A stretch of 64,000 bases of DNA from an uncultured Lachnospiraceae bacterium (GCA_900320345.1 ONRZ01000004.1:25062-89061); one strand, 5' to 3'; numbered from the stretch's first letter, positions 15,958 to 26,287 are shown. Notes: generated by a model from the sequence alone, not told the origin. Translations and numbers: made by a program.

Positions 15958-17742
15958 CTAAAACTGAGAGTTGTACAGTTCATAATAAAATCCACGCCTG
16001 GCAAGAAGCTCCTCATGCGTTCCCTGTTCTATTATATTACCGGCCTTCATCACAAGTATAATGTCTGCATTCCTGATCGTCGAAAGCCTGTGGGCAACAA
16101 TGAACGAGGTCCTTCCCTCCATCATCTTAAGAAAAGCATCCTGTATCTTCATTTCCGTTCTGGTATCTATCGACGAAGTCGCTTCATCAAGTATCAGCAT
16201 AGGCGGCAGTGACAGCATTATCCTCGTGATGCACAAAAGCTGCTTCTGTCCCTGCGACAGGTTTCCGCCTTCCTCTCCGATCACGGTATCGTATCCGTTC
16301 TTGAGCCTTCTTATAAAGGAGTGGGAATGCACCTCTTTCGCTGCCTTTATCATCTCCTCATCCGGTATATCACGGCCCATCTTGATATTATCCCTGATGG
16401 TCCCGTGTCTTAACCACGTATCCTGGAGCACCATTCCGTACAGGTGCCTTAAACTCTTCCTCGTAACCCTTCTTATATCCCTTCCGTCAACCGTAATGCT
16501 CCCCTTGTCAATATCATAAAACCGCATCAGCAGATTTATCATAGTGGTCTTTCCGCAGCCTGTCGGACCTACTATGGCAACGTGCTCACCCGGTCTTACA
16601 TCTATATTAAGATCTTCGATAAGTTTCTTCTCCTTATCATATGAAAAGCATACTCCGTCGCATCTGACGCTTCCGCTGCTTCTTACGCCCCGATCCTTAC
16701 CGGCTCCGTCCGTGTCATAAGGCCTGTCATTTATCATCATAACGGGCAGGTTGGCATCGGAGCTTTCTTCCACTTCATCAATGAGTTCAAACACCCTTCC
16801 CGCGCATGCAAAAGCATTCTGCAGCTCGGTCAGTACTCCCGATATCTCATTAAACGGTTTGGTATACTGATTGGCATAACTTAAGAAGCTTGTAAGAAGA
16901 CCCACGCTCATGCCGCCGGTCACCACCGCAAATGCACCGGATAAAGCCACAAACGCGTATACCACACTGTTTACGAAACGTGTTCCGGGATTTGTTAACG
17001 ATGAGAAAAACAGTGCCTTAAGCGATGCGGACTGAAGTCTCTTATTTATCTCGTCGAAACGCTCGACCGCCTTCTCTTCATATGAAAACGCCTTGACGAT
17101 CTTCTCGTTTCCGATCATTTCGTCTATGAGCTCCGTCTGTTCTCCTCTTATGCCCGACTGTATTGTGAACATATCATAGGTATGTTTCGAGATAAACCTT
17201 GCAACGAACAGTGATAAGGGTGTCACAAACACTACGATGAGAGTTATGAGCGGATTCATCATGAGCATGAACCCGAGCGTTATAAGTATCGTCATAACCC
17301 CTGTGAAAAGCTGCGAAAAGCCCATGAGCAGTCCGTCGGCGAACTGATCGGCATCAGCTATCACCCTGCTTAAGATACCGCCCGCCGGATGCGAATCAAG
17401 ATACTCAAACGGAAGCACATGAAGCTTGCAGAACGCTTCATTCCTGACATCCCTTACTATACTGTATGTGAGTTTGTTGTTTGATTCGTTCATGCACCAT
17501 AATGAAAGGGCAGCGATGATAGTCGACAGCGCAGCTCTTACCAGAATGGACATAAGCCTGGTACGGTCCAGACTCCCGTATGCTATGCAGTCGATCGCCC
17601 TTCCTATAAGTATCGGGACATAAAGGGTTGACACGACATTTATAACTGCGCAGAGTATCGACATCGCCCCGCAGAACTTATAGCGCATTATATAACTCAT
17701 TATTCTGTTTATGGTTTCTTTCCTTGCGGTCTTTTTTTCCAT
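15958..17742 (-). CDS. ABC transporter, transmembrane plus ATPase (exporter half 2)
   Basis: A 594-aa type IV ABC half-transporter. Six membrane helices span residues about 20-310, and the nucleotide-binding domain fills the last 240. Motifs: Walker A GPTGCGKT, Q-loop in VLQDTW, signature NLSQGQKQL, Walker B MLILDEATS with the catalytic Glu, and the H-loop in VAHRLSTI. It pairs with the upstream half at 17790-19511, 47 bases away, to form a heterodimeric exporter. In such pairs one ATP site is usually degenerate; this half carries the intact Glu but an LSQGQ rather than LSGGQ signature. Substrate unknown; multidrug or lipid-like substrates are typical. Confidence 0.93.
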   Translation of the reverse strand: MEKKTARKETINRIMSYIMRYKFCGAMSILCAVINVVSTLYVPILIGRAIDCIAYGSLDRTRLMSILVRAALSTIIAALSLWCMNESNNKLTYSIVRDVRNEAFCKLHVLPFEYLDSHPAGGILSRVIADADQFADGLLMGFSQLFTGVMTILITLGFMLMMNPLITLIVVFVTPLSLFVARFISKHTYDMFTIQSGIRGEQTELIDEMIGNEKIVKAFSYEEKAVERFDEINKRLQSASLKALFFSSLTNPGTRFVNSVVYAFVALSGAFAVVTGGMSVGLLTSFLSYANQYTKPFNEISGVLTELQNAFACAGRVFELIDEVEESSDANLPVMMINDRPYDTDGAGKDRGVRSSGSVRCDGVCFSYDKEKKLIEDLNIDVRPGEHVAIVGPTGCGKTTMINLLMRFYDIDKGSITVDGRDIRRVTRKSLRHLYGMVLQDTWLRHGTIRDNIKMGRDIPDEEMIKAAKEVHSHSFIRRLKNGYDTVIGEEGGNLSQGQKQLLCITRIMLSLPPMLILDEATSSIDTRTEMKIQDAFLKMMEGRTSFIVAHRLSTIRNADIILVMKAGNIIEQGTHEELLARRGFYYELYNSQF

Positions 17743-17789
17743 CTTTACAGCCTTATCGGATACAATATATATACCGGCTCCACGGACAT

Positions 17790-19511
17790 TTATGTATTTG
17801 AATCGTATATTTCCTTATAGATGGGACAGTCCTTCAGAAGATCCTCGTGAGTACCCAGCCCCACAACACAGCCATCATCAAGCACCATGATCTTATCGGC
17901 ATTCTGTACAGCCGATGTTCTCTGCGAAACAATGAAAACAGTCATTTTATGATCTGTCTGCGCGATATTCTGCCGCAGTTTAAGATCCGTTGCAAAATCA
18001 AGTGCGGATGCGCTGTCATCAAGGATCAGTATCTCGGGCTTTCTCACAAGAGCCCTTGCTATGGTAAGTCTCTGGCGCTGACCGCCCGATAGATTGCGGC
18101 CGTTCTGTTCTATCATCCCGTCAAAACCGCCCTTTGCGTCCACAACGTCGGTGCAGACCGCCATTCTCACGGCTTCGGCAAGTTCATCCTCATTCGCATC
18201 CTCGTTGCCCCATCTTAAGTTCTCGGCAATCGTCCCCTTGAAAAGAACCGCCTTCTGCGGAACCATTCCTATCCTTGCTCTCAAAGCCTTTATATCCTGT
18301 CCCTTTACATCCAGACCGTCAACGATCACTTTTCCCTGTGTCGCATCGTAAAAACGGGGTATAAGATTAACCACGGATGATTTTCCGGAACCCGTTCCTC
18401 CGATTATGCCTATGGTTTCACCCCTCTTAACACTCAGATTGATGTCGGAAAGTGCTTCATCTCCCGTATCGCTGTACTTAAGGCTTACATGTTCAAACCT
18501 GATAAAACCTTCATCTTCATTCCCGGGATCACCCGGCTGCCCCTCATCCCGATACGTATCTTTGATATCGGGTTCTATCCGGAAAAGATCATTTATCCTG
18601 TCACCGCTAGCTATCGCTTTATTAAGGAGCACTATAAGATTTGCGAGCTTTATAAGCTCCACCAGTATCTGTGACATGTAATTATAGAGCGCTACAACCT
18701 GGCCCTTCGTGAGTATACCGGTCTCAACCTTAAGCGCACCTATATAGATAAGGACAATGACCGCCGCATTTATAAGAACAAAAGTCATCGGATTGAGCAT
18801 GGCTGACAGATGTCCCGCAAGACGCTGCTCCATCAGGAGACCGTCATTGGTCTTTTCAAAATCATCCCTCTCTTTTTCCTCCATCGTAAATGCACGTATC
18901 ACCCTGGCTCCCATAAGATTTTCCCTGGTGAGGAGCGTTATCTTATCAAGCCTTCCCTGTACTCTCTTGAGCATGGGTATATTGAAGCGCATCGTAAGTC
19001 CGACAACGATGAAAAGAACCGCGATAACAGCCACGAAGATCAGTGCTGCGTTTGTGTTTATGGTAAATGCCATGATCATGGCGCCGAAAACGATGAACGG
19101 CGAACGAAGGAACAGCCGCAGGAACATATTCACTCCGGTCTGCGCCTGATTAACATCTGCCGTCATTCTCGTGATCATTGCAGATGTGCCCGACTCATCG
19201 ATATTCTTATATGAAAGACTCATGATATGAGCAAACAGATCTCTCTTAAGTTCCGTCGAAAAACCGACAGCCGCCTTGGCTGCCATATACTGAGCGGATA
19301 CTGCGCTGATAAGTCCGACTATACCGAGCGTTATCATCACACCGCAGCACTTGATGATATGTGTCCTGTCTCCGCCTCCGATACCCTTATCTATGATACT
19401 TGCGACAACCAGCGGTACAAACAGTTCGAATATCGCCTCGAGCATCTTAAATAACGGTGCCAGCACGCATTCCTTTTTGTAATTTTTTAAATACCTGAGA
19501 AGATCCTTCAC
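17790..19511 (-). CDS. ABC transporter, transmembrane plus ATPase (exporter half 1)
   Basis: A 573-aa half-transporter, first of the pair. The membrane domain covers residues about 15-300. The ATPase domain has Walker A GGTGSGKS, Q-loop MVPQKAVLFKG, signature NLSGGQRQR, and Walker B LILDDSASALD. The residue after the Walker B Asp is Asp instead of the catalytic Glu, and the H-loop position reads SQRTSAV instead of the usual AHR. Both changes mark the degenerate ATP site of heterodimeric exporters, complementing the partner half. The start is GTG at 19511 with a weak site. It begins 20 bases after the EAL gene stop. Confidence 0.93.
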   Translation of the reverse strand: MKDLLRYLKNYKKECVLAPLFKMLEAIFELFVPLVVASIIDKGIGGGDRTHIIKCCGVMITLGIVGLISAVSAQYMAAKAAVGFSTELKRDLFAHIMSLSYKNIDESGTSAMITRMTADVNQAQTGVNMFLRLFLRSPFIVFGAMIMAFTINTNAALIFVAVIAVLFIVVGLTMRFNIPMLKRVQGRLDKITLLTRENLMGARVIRAFTMEEKERDDFEKTNDGLLMEQRLAGHLSAMLNPMTFVLINAAVIVLIYIGALKVETGILTKGQVVALYNYMSQILVELIKLANLIVLLNKAIASGDRINDLFRIEPDIKDTYRDEGQPGDPGNEDEGFIRFEHVSLKYSDTGDEALSDINLSVKRGETIGIIGGTGSGKSSVVNLIPRFYDATQGKVIVDGLDVKGQDIKALRARIGMVPQKAVLFKGTIAENLRWGNEDANEDELAEAVRMAVCTDVVDAKGGFDGMIEQNGRNLSGGQRQRLTIARALVRKPEILILDDSASALDFATDLKLRQNIAQTDHKMTVFIVSQRTSAVQNADKIMVLDDGCVVGLGTHEDLLKDCPIYKEIYDSNT

Positions 19512-19531
19512 TTAACCACACCCGATATGCC

Positions 19532-21484
19532 TTATTTTACCTGCATTTTCATAAATTCAAGGAAATCCTTTTCGGGAAGCGGCCTGCAGAAATAATAACC
19601 CTGCAGGTATTCACAGCCCTGTATATAATCTGCCCCAAGTTCGGTGAATTTATGTACTACCTTCTCCTCTTCAACTCCCTCAACAAGAACCTTTCTTCCC
19701 ATCTCCTTGAGCATCTTTACGGTATCCTGTACCATTATCCACATCTTCGGATCATCCACTCCGTCTACGAAGCTTTTGTCAAGCTTAACTATCTCTACCG
19801 GAAGTGTGGTGACCCTCTTAACATTGGAATAACCCGTACCGTAATCGTCAAGAGCGAAGTTGATGCCCATCTCATGCAGTCTTGTGATATTCTGATCGAC
19901 AACGTCGGGATCAAAATCAACGGCCGATTCGGTTATCTCAAGATTAAGCCTGGATGCATCAAGCTTATATTTTTTCAGCAGAAATGCGACCTTCTCAACA
20001 AGGTTCATCTCGATGCACTGCGATGTTGACATATTGATCTCTATACATTTAAGTCCAAGTTCATCGAAATCATTCTCGGAGATAAACCTGCATACATCCT
20101 CCAGTACGAAATCTCCTATCGCGTGTATCGCACCGCTTATCTCGGCTGCTTCTATGAACATTCCGGGCGATATCAGGCCGTAGATCTCATCCCTTATACG
20201 TATCAGTGCCTCTGCCGCAACAAACCTCTTCTCCAAAATGGAGTAGATGGGCTGATAGAACAGTTCAAAGCTTTTATAGCTGATAGCCCTGTCTATTATC
20301 TCATCAAGTTCACTCTTTATCTTAAACTCCCTGTTGTCCACATAATCCGGATAGAACAATACTTCCTTTGTATCGGGCAATATGCGCTCAAAGGATATGC
20401 AGAATGAATAAAGCGTATTGTAATTATCGATATCTTCCGGACATCTTAATATGCACAGCCTGGAATTTATCATTACCGTGAATCCCTTCACATCAAGTGT
20501 ATCGCTGTAGTAATTCTTTATCTGTACCGCAAGTTTTTTTACCGCCTCGCCATCCATCGTCTCACTGATAACGGCAAACAGTCCGTCCTCAAGATAGTAA
20601 ATATCCTCTTCAAGCGAATTGTACCTTGCAAATGCGCCGAACTTTGTCGACTGTTCCCTTAAGAATGTATTTAAAAGCTGCTGTCCCAGATACATTCTTA
20701 TGTTCCTGAAATTCACTATCTTGATAAGAAGCACATACACCGGAGTCCCCGTTGCCAGAACATTCCTGATATGCTCATGAGCAACATTGTAACTCCTGGC
20801 ACCCGTCGTGGGATCTGTCATCTCCTCTTCACGCCGTATTATCAGACTGAACAGGAGCAGCGCGACGCATATCATGAACATCTCGACCAGATGATCCGGC
20901 ATAAAAGCCTGTACGATTATGCCGATCACGGTGATCGGATACAAAAGCAGCATGACTATGAACTTGTCCTTACGTATAATGGATCTGTATTTCAGTATCA
21001 CCCCTATCTCAAACAGCATGAACAGTGCGGCGTTTATGTAAAACATAAGAATACCGTTCATACGGTAATACTGCAGTTTCTCATCGACATAGAATATAAA
21101 AGGATGGATCATGTTAACGACAAGCGCCGACGAATTTATGATGATCGATGCGTACCATACGGCACGTACTTTCTTATTCCTTTCAAATTCATGCCACATC
21201 CCTATATTTGAATATATGAAAGGAAGGTATGAAGGCAGTATCAGATTATGCGTGAGAAAATATATGTAATGCCACATATATGTCACGGAAAGGTTTATAT
21301 CCGTATGAGCACCGTAATCTTTCATGTAGCCCGCGCCGAAGTCGGCGATCGTCGAAAGCATTATCACGAGCATCATCAGATAAAACAGGCCGTTGTTCCT
21401 TCCGTGAAACATTTTCTTAAGAACGCACGACATTATGATCAGTATTAAGATTATGAAGGCACATACATCATAATATAGGATCAT
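19532..21484 (-). CDS. Membrane protein with degenerate GGDEF and EAL domains (c-di-GMP phosphodiesterase candidate 2)
   Basis: A 650-aa protein with about seven hydrophobic segments in residues 1-215. The region around 225-380 sits at the GGDEF position but lacks the GG[D/E]EF motif. The C-terminal EAL domain (about 395-645) keeps EALIR, LEITES, DDYGTGYSN, KLDKSFV and EGVE, so the metal ligands of an active phosphodiesterase appear present. Near the end it reads DYIQGCEYLQGYYF where EAL proteins normally have DYIQGYYF, an insertion of about five residues that looks like a local duplication. It overlaps the upstream paralogue by four bases (ATGA), so the two are translationally coupled. Confidence 0.88.
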   Translation of the reverse strand: MILYYDVCAFIILILIIMSCVLKKMFHGRNNGLFYLMMLVIMLSTIADFGAGYMKDYGAHTDINLSVTYMWHYIYFLTHNLILPSYLPFIYSNIGMWHEFERNKKVRAVWYASIIINSSALVVNMIHPFIFYVDEKLQYYRMNGILMFYINAALFMLFEIGVILKYRSIIRKDKFIVMLLLYPITVIGIIVQAFMPDHLVEMFMICVALLLFSLIIRREEEMTDPTTGARSYNVAHEHIRNVLATGTPVYVLLIKIVNFRNIRMYLGQQLLNTFLREQSTKFGAFARYNSLEEDIYYLEDGLFAVISETMDGEAVKKLAVQIKNYYSDTLDVKGFTVMINSRLCILRCPEDIDNYNTLYSFCISFERILPDTKEVLFYPDYVDNREFKIKSELDEIIDRAISYKSFELFYQPIYSILEKRFVAAEALIRIRDEIYGLISPGMFIEAAEISGAIHAIGDFVLEDVCRFISENDFDELGLKCIEINMSTSQCIEMNLVEKVAFLLKKYKLDASRLNLEITESAVDFDPDVVDQNITRLHEMGINFALDDYGTGYSNVKRVTTLPVEIVKLDKSFVDGVDDPKMWIMVQDTVKMLKEMGRKVLVEGVEEEKVVHKFTELGADYIQGCEYLQGYYFCRPLPEKDFLEFMKMQVK

Positions 21485-23436
21485 ATACCGAAATCCCTTC
21501 CCGTTTTATGTTTATTTACAAACTCAAGAAATTCAGCCTGGCCGAGCGGCTTGGAAAAATAGAAGCCCTGGATATAATCACAACCGAGATCTATGAATCT
21601 CTTAAGTGTCCTCTCATCTTCGACACCCTCAACAAGTATCTTCTTGTCCATCTTTTTCAACATATTGACAGTATTGACTATGGCTATCCACATTTTGGGA
21701 TCGTCCATCTCATCAACAAAGCTTTTGTCGAACTTTACTATATCAAGCGGAAGCGAGACCACTCTCCTGATATTTGAGTATCCCGTTCCGTAATCATCGA
21801 GAGAGAACTTAAATCCCATGCCGTAAAGACCGGATATATTCCGGTCCGTTATCTCCGGATCGTAATCGACCGAAGTCTCGGTGATCTCCAGGTTTATCTG
21901 CGATGTCTTTACCCTGTACTTTGATATCAGTGCTCTTATCTTGTCAACGAGCTTCGGTTCTATGCACTGGGCTACGGAAAGATTTATCTCGATATACTCC
22001 AGTCCGCTGTCCGCGAATTCCTTGCGATGGATGAACCTGCAGACATCCTCCAGCACGAAATCACCTATGGCATGTATCGCCCCGCTGTCCTCCGCCGCAG
22101 GAATGAATATCCCGGGAGATACAAAACCGTATTCGTCATCATACAGCCTTATAAGTGCCTCCGCGCATGTGAAACGATCCTGCTTTACTGAATAGATGGG
22201 CTGGTAGAACATACGGAACCTGTCTCCCGTGATCGCTCTTTTTATTATCTCGTCTATCTCATTTTTCATCTTGAAATCCTTGGAATCAAGGATATCCGAC
22301 AACATGATGACCTGATCCATGTCAGGCACCGTCTTATGAAACGTATTTGAAAAATCGAGAAGAGAATTATATGTCGGCAGATCATTCGGGACCTCGGCAA
22401 AACAGACCTTGGAATCAAGTCGTATCTCCAGGTTGCTCAAAGTAAAACTCTCCTTGAGATAAGCAACTATAAGCCTTCCCATATTTACAGACTTCTCCCG
22501 GTCATCCGCATCCGTGACCACGACAAACACTCCGCGCCCTATGTAGTAGACCTCGGCGGACATACCGATCATACGTCCCATCTGCATGAACTTCTCGCCA
22601 ACCCTGCGAAGCGAAGCATTATATATCTCGAGCCCCAGATTGGTACGAAGGGCACGATGATTGCTCACCTTTATAAGGATGATGTTCATAGGGCGCTTTA
22701 CACCGTATGCCTTAAACATATCCGTAATGAAACCGTGACGGCTCAGTGTACCGACAGCGGCATCCACGATCTCCTCCGGTCTCTGTATGGCTGTCGCTAT
22801 CAGGAACAGCGTAAGGGAAAGTGCCAGCAGTTCCACCCTCAGCGCCGGATTGACACGCTGGGCTACGACCGCGATCAGATTAAAGAACACGAACGAGAGC
22901 AGCATTACAAATTCCGACCTGCGTATCGTCTTACGGTATCTGCATATGATAAAGGCAGAATATATCAGATGTACAAGAGCCGCCGCATATATGATCAAAA
23001 TAAACCGGCCTCTGTGATATACACCGTTTTCATCGATATAAAAGATGATATTATTGAATATATTGATGCAGATCGAGACAGCGATCGTAAGGAAAGGGAC
23101 CACGGTGATCAGCATATATACGCCGAAACGTTTAACCTTGTGCCAGACTCCGTAATATGAAAACAGGAACAGTATATATATCGGTGTGGTAAGATTCCTG
23201 AGAAGATAGAACAGCGAATTCGATACAAACTGTATTGAAGCATTTGACTGACGCTGCTTAATGTATGTACCGAACAGACTGTCAAAAACATCCAGAAAAC
23301 CTGCTGCCATTATCAGGATCGCAAGAAACAGAATAAGACGGTTTGTACGTCCCTTGGTATACCTTCTCGATACAAGGAACACAAAAACCGTCAATGCCAG
23401 AACTATCGCACATATATCAAAATAAACAATTCGCAT
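21481..23436 (-). CDS. Membrane protein with degenerate GGDEF and EAL domains (c-di-GMP phosphodiesterase candidate 1)
   Basis: A 651-aa paralogue of the next gene, with the same layout: seven-span N terminus, a GGDEF-like middle without the motif, and an EAL domain from about residue 400. It has EALIRL, NLSVAQC, LEITETSVD, DDYGTGYSN, KFDKSFVDEM, LVEGVE and QGFYFSKPL, hence likely catalytic. It starts 17 bases after the sugar-sensor/GGDEF gene. The three genes look like one signalling unit in which one product may make and two may break c-di-GMP, sensed through membrane or ligand-binding parts. Confidence 0.88.
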   Translation of the reverse strand: MRIVYFDICAIVLALTVFVFLVSRRYTKGRTNRLILFLAILIMAAGFLDVFDSLFGTYIKQRQSNASIQFVSNSLFYLLRNLTTPIYILFLFSYYGVWHKVKRFGVYMLITVVPFLTIAVSICINIFNNIIFYIDENGVYHRGRFILIIYAAALVHLIYSAFIICRYRKTIRRSEFVMLLSFVFFNLIAVVAQRVNPALRVELLALSLTLFLIATAIQRPEEIVDAAVGTLSRHGFITDMFKAYGVKRPMNIILIKVSNHRALRTNLGLEIYNASLRRVGEKFMQMGRMIGMSAEVYYIGRGVFVVVTDADDREKSVNMGRLIVAYLKESFTLSNLEIRLDSKVCFAEVPNDLPTYNSLLDFSNTFHKTVPDMDQVIMLSDILDSKDFKMKNEIDEIIKRAITGDRFRMFYQPIYSVKQDRFTCAEALIRLYDDEYGFVSPGIFIPAAEDSGAIHAIGDFVLEDVCRFIHRKEFADSGLEYIEINLSVAQCIEPKLVDKIRALISKYRVKTSQINLEITETSVDYDPEITDRNISGLYGMGFKFSLDDYGTGYSNIRRVVSLPLDIVKFDKSFVDEMDDPKMWIAIVNTVNMLKKMDKKILVEGVEDERTLKRFIDLGCDYIQGFYFSKPLGQAEFLEFVNKHKTGRDFGI

Positions 23437-23453
23437 CCCGGGATCTTCCTAAA

Positions 23454-25781
23454 TCATCTATTCTTAATACGAAAACCGTTTTCCGGCTTAAGCTTTTCCC
23501 CGATCGCCGCGCCGGCCTTTTTAATGAGGTCTGAGATATCCATATTCTTCTCGCAGACGAAAGGATATGCATCCATGGAAATATCAATGTTATATGGCAT
23601 ATCCGAATCAAGATTGAATTCTTCGAGTCCTCTTTGGACAGATTTTCTGATACTATCTATCATATCATAAGTATCGGTAAATATCACGGAAATAAATTCA
23701 TCATCCCCTATTCTGCCCAATGGGTTCTCATCTCCGAGTACACGTGCGATCTCCCTTGCACTTGCCATGAGCGCTTCATCTCCCGATTCATGTCCGTATC
23801 CCAGATTGATCTCGCCCAAATGGCTTACATCGGCAAACAGAAGGTATGCCTGTCTCCCGTTGTTATCCGAAACCAGCTTGATCAGGCGCTCGATAAATCC
23901 GCGGCCGTTAAGTACCGAAGTAAGATCATCCCTGTCCGATACATAACCGAGTATATCTTCCTTCTGCTTAAGTTCTTCCGTCTTCTCATCGGCGATATAA
24001 CTGATATCGCGAAAATTAAACAATGCACCTATCTGCAAAGTACACAGCATGGCAAAAAATACAGCATTCTTATCCACTTCGTACAGGATGATACCATACT
24101 GCCTGTCACCCGAACATATAACGAAGGCGGAATAATTTGCCGCATTTTCCTCCGGCAGTACGGAGCTGATGCCATTATCCTTATCGATCACTATGCTGTT
24201 CTGCCTTAAGAATACCTGTACTCCGTTTCTGTCATAAGTCCCCGCATAATGGAGTTTATCCGGAGGCGGCGGTAATACTCCCCTCCTGTATATGACCGGC
24301 CTGTGATACATGAATATATGTGCCGATGCTATATCCATACCCCGCAGACGCTTAAGTATCGTGCTCAGAACTTCCGCCTCCGATTTACCGGTATCAAACA
24401 GATCCCTTGTAAACAACGGAAGGAACCACAACTGACGGCGCCTTATGCTTCCGGTTTCCCTCATCCTTACTATCTCGGCTTCTTTCAGCTGTTTAAGTGT
24501 CTCGAGCATCATGACGGTCATCCTTGACCTCTCCCTGCCGTACGGCATCATGGATATGAGGTTCTCCAGGATATATACTGTCCTGCCCGTTATCATGCGT
24601 GCAGATACACTTCCGTATTTTGACAGCTTATCGACATAAAATCCGATCTTGTCAAGGTCCGCAGCCTGGTCCTCCGAATCCGAAAAGGCGGCTTCAAATA
24701 TATATTCGAACATCTCCTGATAAAAATTTTTGAACTCTATCTTCTCGGCCTCATAAGGAAGATATGAATAGATCTCATCCACTGTCCTGCCTACATTATT
24801 GGCCATAAACCGTTTGAGCTTTTCGACGACAGCCTTATCAACCTTACCGGCGCCCCCCTGATACCTGTCCTTATTCTCGATCCCGGAGCAGCCGCAGGAA
24901 CATCTTTTCATAAAGCGGCACGGGATCTTGACTCCACCCGTTTTCTGTCCTCTTGCTATCGCAACGGCGCGGTTTAGCGCTGTCATACCGAATGCATAAC
25001 TGTCATACATGACTCCCGTAAGGGAAGGCGTCATCTCATGTGACATTCCCAGATCATCAAAGCCTGTGATCGCAACATCCTTTCCTACTTCGATCCCCCG
25101 CTTATTGCACGCCCTGTATGCTATACGCGCATATGTATCACAGCTGCAGACGATCGCATCAACATAAGGAAAATCGTCAAATATCCCGTTGATCTTACGC
25201 TCGTCGGATTCGGACTGATCGCATACAACGATCTGAGATCTGTCGTAATTCAGCGAGTGGGCATTCATCGTATCCCTGAAAGCCCTTAACCTCTCCTTAA
25301 AATCATATTCTCCGGTATCACCCGATACATACACTATGAAACTGTATCCGTGATCCACTATCAGATGCTCGACGCATTCGCACATCGCACCATAACTGTC
25401 TGCCACCTGATACGGTATCGACGGTTTACCGGGTATCGTTTCAAGGACCAGCGTGGGTATCTCCTTAAAACGCTCCACAAGTGCGTTGATATCCGGCAGT
25501 ATCAGGGAACGTCTCAGCGATCCGCTTACAAGTATCATAGCATCGGGCTTCAGTATCCCGGCATAATCATAAACAGCATCCAGCTGGTTTAGATAATAAT
25601 CATCAACATCCTCCTCAAGCGAAGCGTCACTGTCTTCACCCGGAGTCTGCGGACCGAGCAGATAAACAAGCTCTACTCCCGCCTGCCTTGCTCCGTCATA
25701 AAAACCGCTGTACATGACCTCGGCAAATTCACTATTTATATCACGCATCATAACTGCGATAACAGTTCTTTTGTCACCCAT
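23454..25781 (-). CDS. LacI-type periplasmic-binding-like sensor with C-terminal GGDEF domain
   Basis: A 775-aa soluble protein. Residues about 5-290 form a LacI/GalR-type ligand-binding fold without the DNA-binding helix-turn-helix (VIAVMMRDINSEFAEVMYSG, AITGFDDLGMSHEMTPSLT). A CSCGCSG motif and a mostly helical linker follow. The last 160 residues are GGDEF-like: DDLTSVLNGRGFIERL, then FADVSHLGEINLGYGHESGDEAL, then RIGDDEF. The motif is GDDEF instead of GGDEF, so cyclase activity is uncertain. The ATG at 25781 is two bases after the rimM stop, and its ribosome site GGAGGGG is inside rimM. Expression is therefore tied to rimM. The sugar or other ligand is unknown. Confidence 0.85.
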   Translation of the reverse strand: MGDKRTVIAVMMRDINSEFAEVMYSGFYDGARQAGVELVYLLGPQTPGEDSDASLEEDVDDYYLNQLDAVYDYAGILKPDAMILVSGSLRRSLILPDINALVERFKEIPTLVLETIPGKPSIPYQVADSYGAMCECVEHLIVDHGYSFIVYVSGDTGEYDFKERLRAFRDTMNAHSLNYDRSQIVVCDQSESDERKINGIFDDFPYVDAIVCSCDTYARIAYRACNKRGIEVGKDVAITGFDDLGMSHEMTPSLTGVMYDSYAFGMTALNRAVAIARGQKTGGVKIPCRFMKRCSCGCSGIENKDRYQGGAGKVDKAVVEKLKRFMANNVGRTVDEIYSYLPYEAEKIEFKNFYQEMFEYIFEAAFSDSEDQAADLDKIGFYVDKLSKYGSVSARMITGRTVYILENLISMMPYGRERSRMTVMMLETLKQLKEAEIVRMRETGSIRRRQLWFLPLFTRDLFDTGKSEAEVLSTILKRLRGMDIASAHIFMYHRPVIYRRGVLPPPPDKLHYAGTYDRNGVQVFLRQNSIVIDKDNGISSVLPEENAANYSAFVICSGDRQYGIILYEVDKNAVFFAMLCTLQIGALFNFRDISYIADEKTEELKQKEDILGYVSDRDDLTSVLNGRGFIERLIKLVSDNNGRQAYLLFADVSHLGEINLGYGHESGDEALMASAREIARVLGDENPLGRIGDDEFISVIFTDTYDMIDSIRKSVQRGLEEFNLDSDMPYNIDISMDAYPFVCEKNMDISDLIKKAGAAIGEKLKPENGFRIKNR

Positions 25782-25783
25782 GC

Positions 25784-26287
25784 TCAAAGCCCCTCCGGAA
25801 CATGTACCGTCATTATCCCGCCTTCCGTGTCAACGGACAGGATACATTGTTTTATGGCCGGAAGGAGCAGTTCTCCTCCGCGGCATAAATTTATCACATA
25901 AACATCATTGGCGCCGGTCTCAAGCACATCACTCAATATACCCAGCTCGTTACCGTCTTCCTCCACGACCTTCATATCTATCAGGTCGGCTATGAAATAC
26001 TCATCCTTCTTTAACCTGACGGCATTTTCCCGTGTCACATAAATGCTGTGTCCCTTATATCTTTCAATATCATTGATGCTGTCATGATCCTTAAACTTAA
26101 GTATTACAAACTGTTTGAAGAACTTGACTCCTTCAATCTGCATCTCCTTAAGTCCGCTGCCCGTATCAAGCAGGACCGACTTAAGCTTCTTAAATCTTGC
26201 CGCATCATCGGTTGTGGGAAATACCTTCATCTCACCGCGCACTCCGTGCGTCGAACTGAGTATACCCACCTGAAGCATCTGTTCCAT
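25784..26287 (-). CDS. rimM: Ribosome maturation factor RimM
   Basis: A 167-aa 16S rRNA processing factor that binds S19 and assists 30S maturation. The N-terminal beta barrel starts LQVGILSSTHGVRGEMKVFP. The PRC-barrel half has KKDEYFIADLIDMKVVEEDG and ends LLPAIKQCILSVDTEGGIMTVHVPEGL. In related genomes it directly follows khpA in the ffh-rpsP-khpA-rimM-trmD-rplS operon; here a 10.8-kb element separates them, and trmD and rplS do not follow. AGAGGAGAGG precedes the ATG. AT-rich DNA upstream contains possible -10 boxes (TATTAT) that could restore transcription. Confidence 0.95.
   Translation of the reverse strand: MEQMLQVGILSSTHGVRGEMKVFPTTDDAARFKKLKSVLLDTGSGLKEMQIEGVKFFKQFVILKFKDHDSINDIERYKGHSIYVTRENAVRLKKDEYFIADLIDMKVVEEDGNELGILSDVLETGANDVYVINLCRGGELLLPAIKQCILSVDTEGGIMTVHVPEGL

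Noticed and set aside
23454-25781. A LacI-family transcription factor
   Set aside because: The ligand-binding fold starts at residue 5, so there is no DNA-binding domain, and the C terminus is GGDEF-like.
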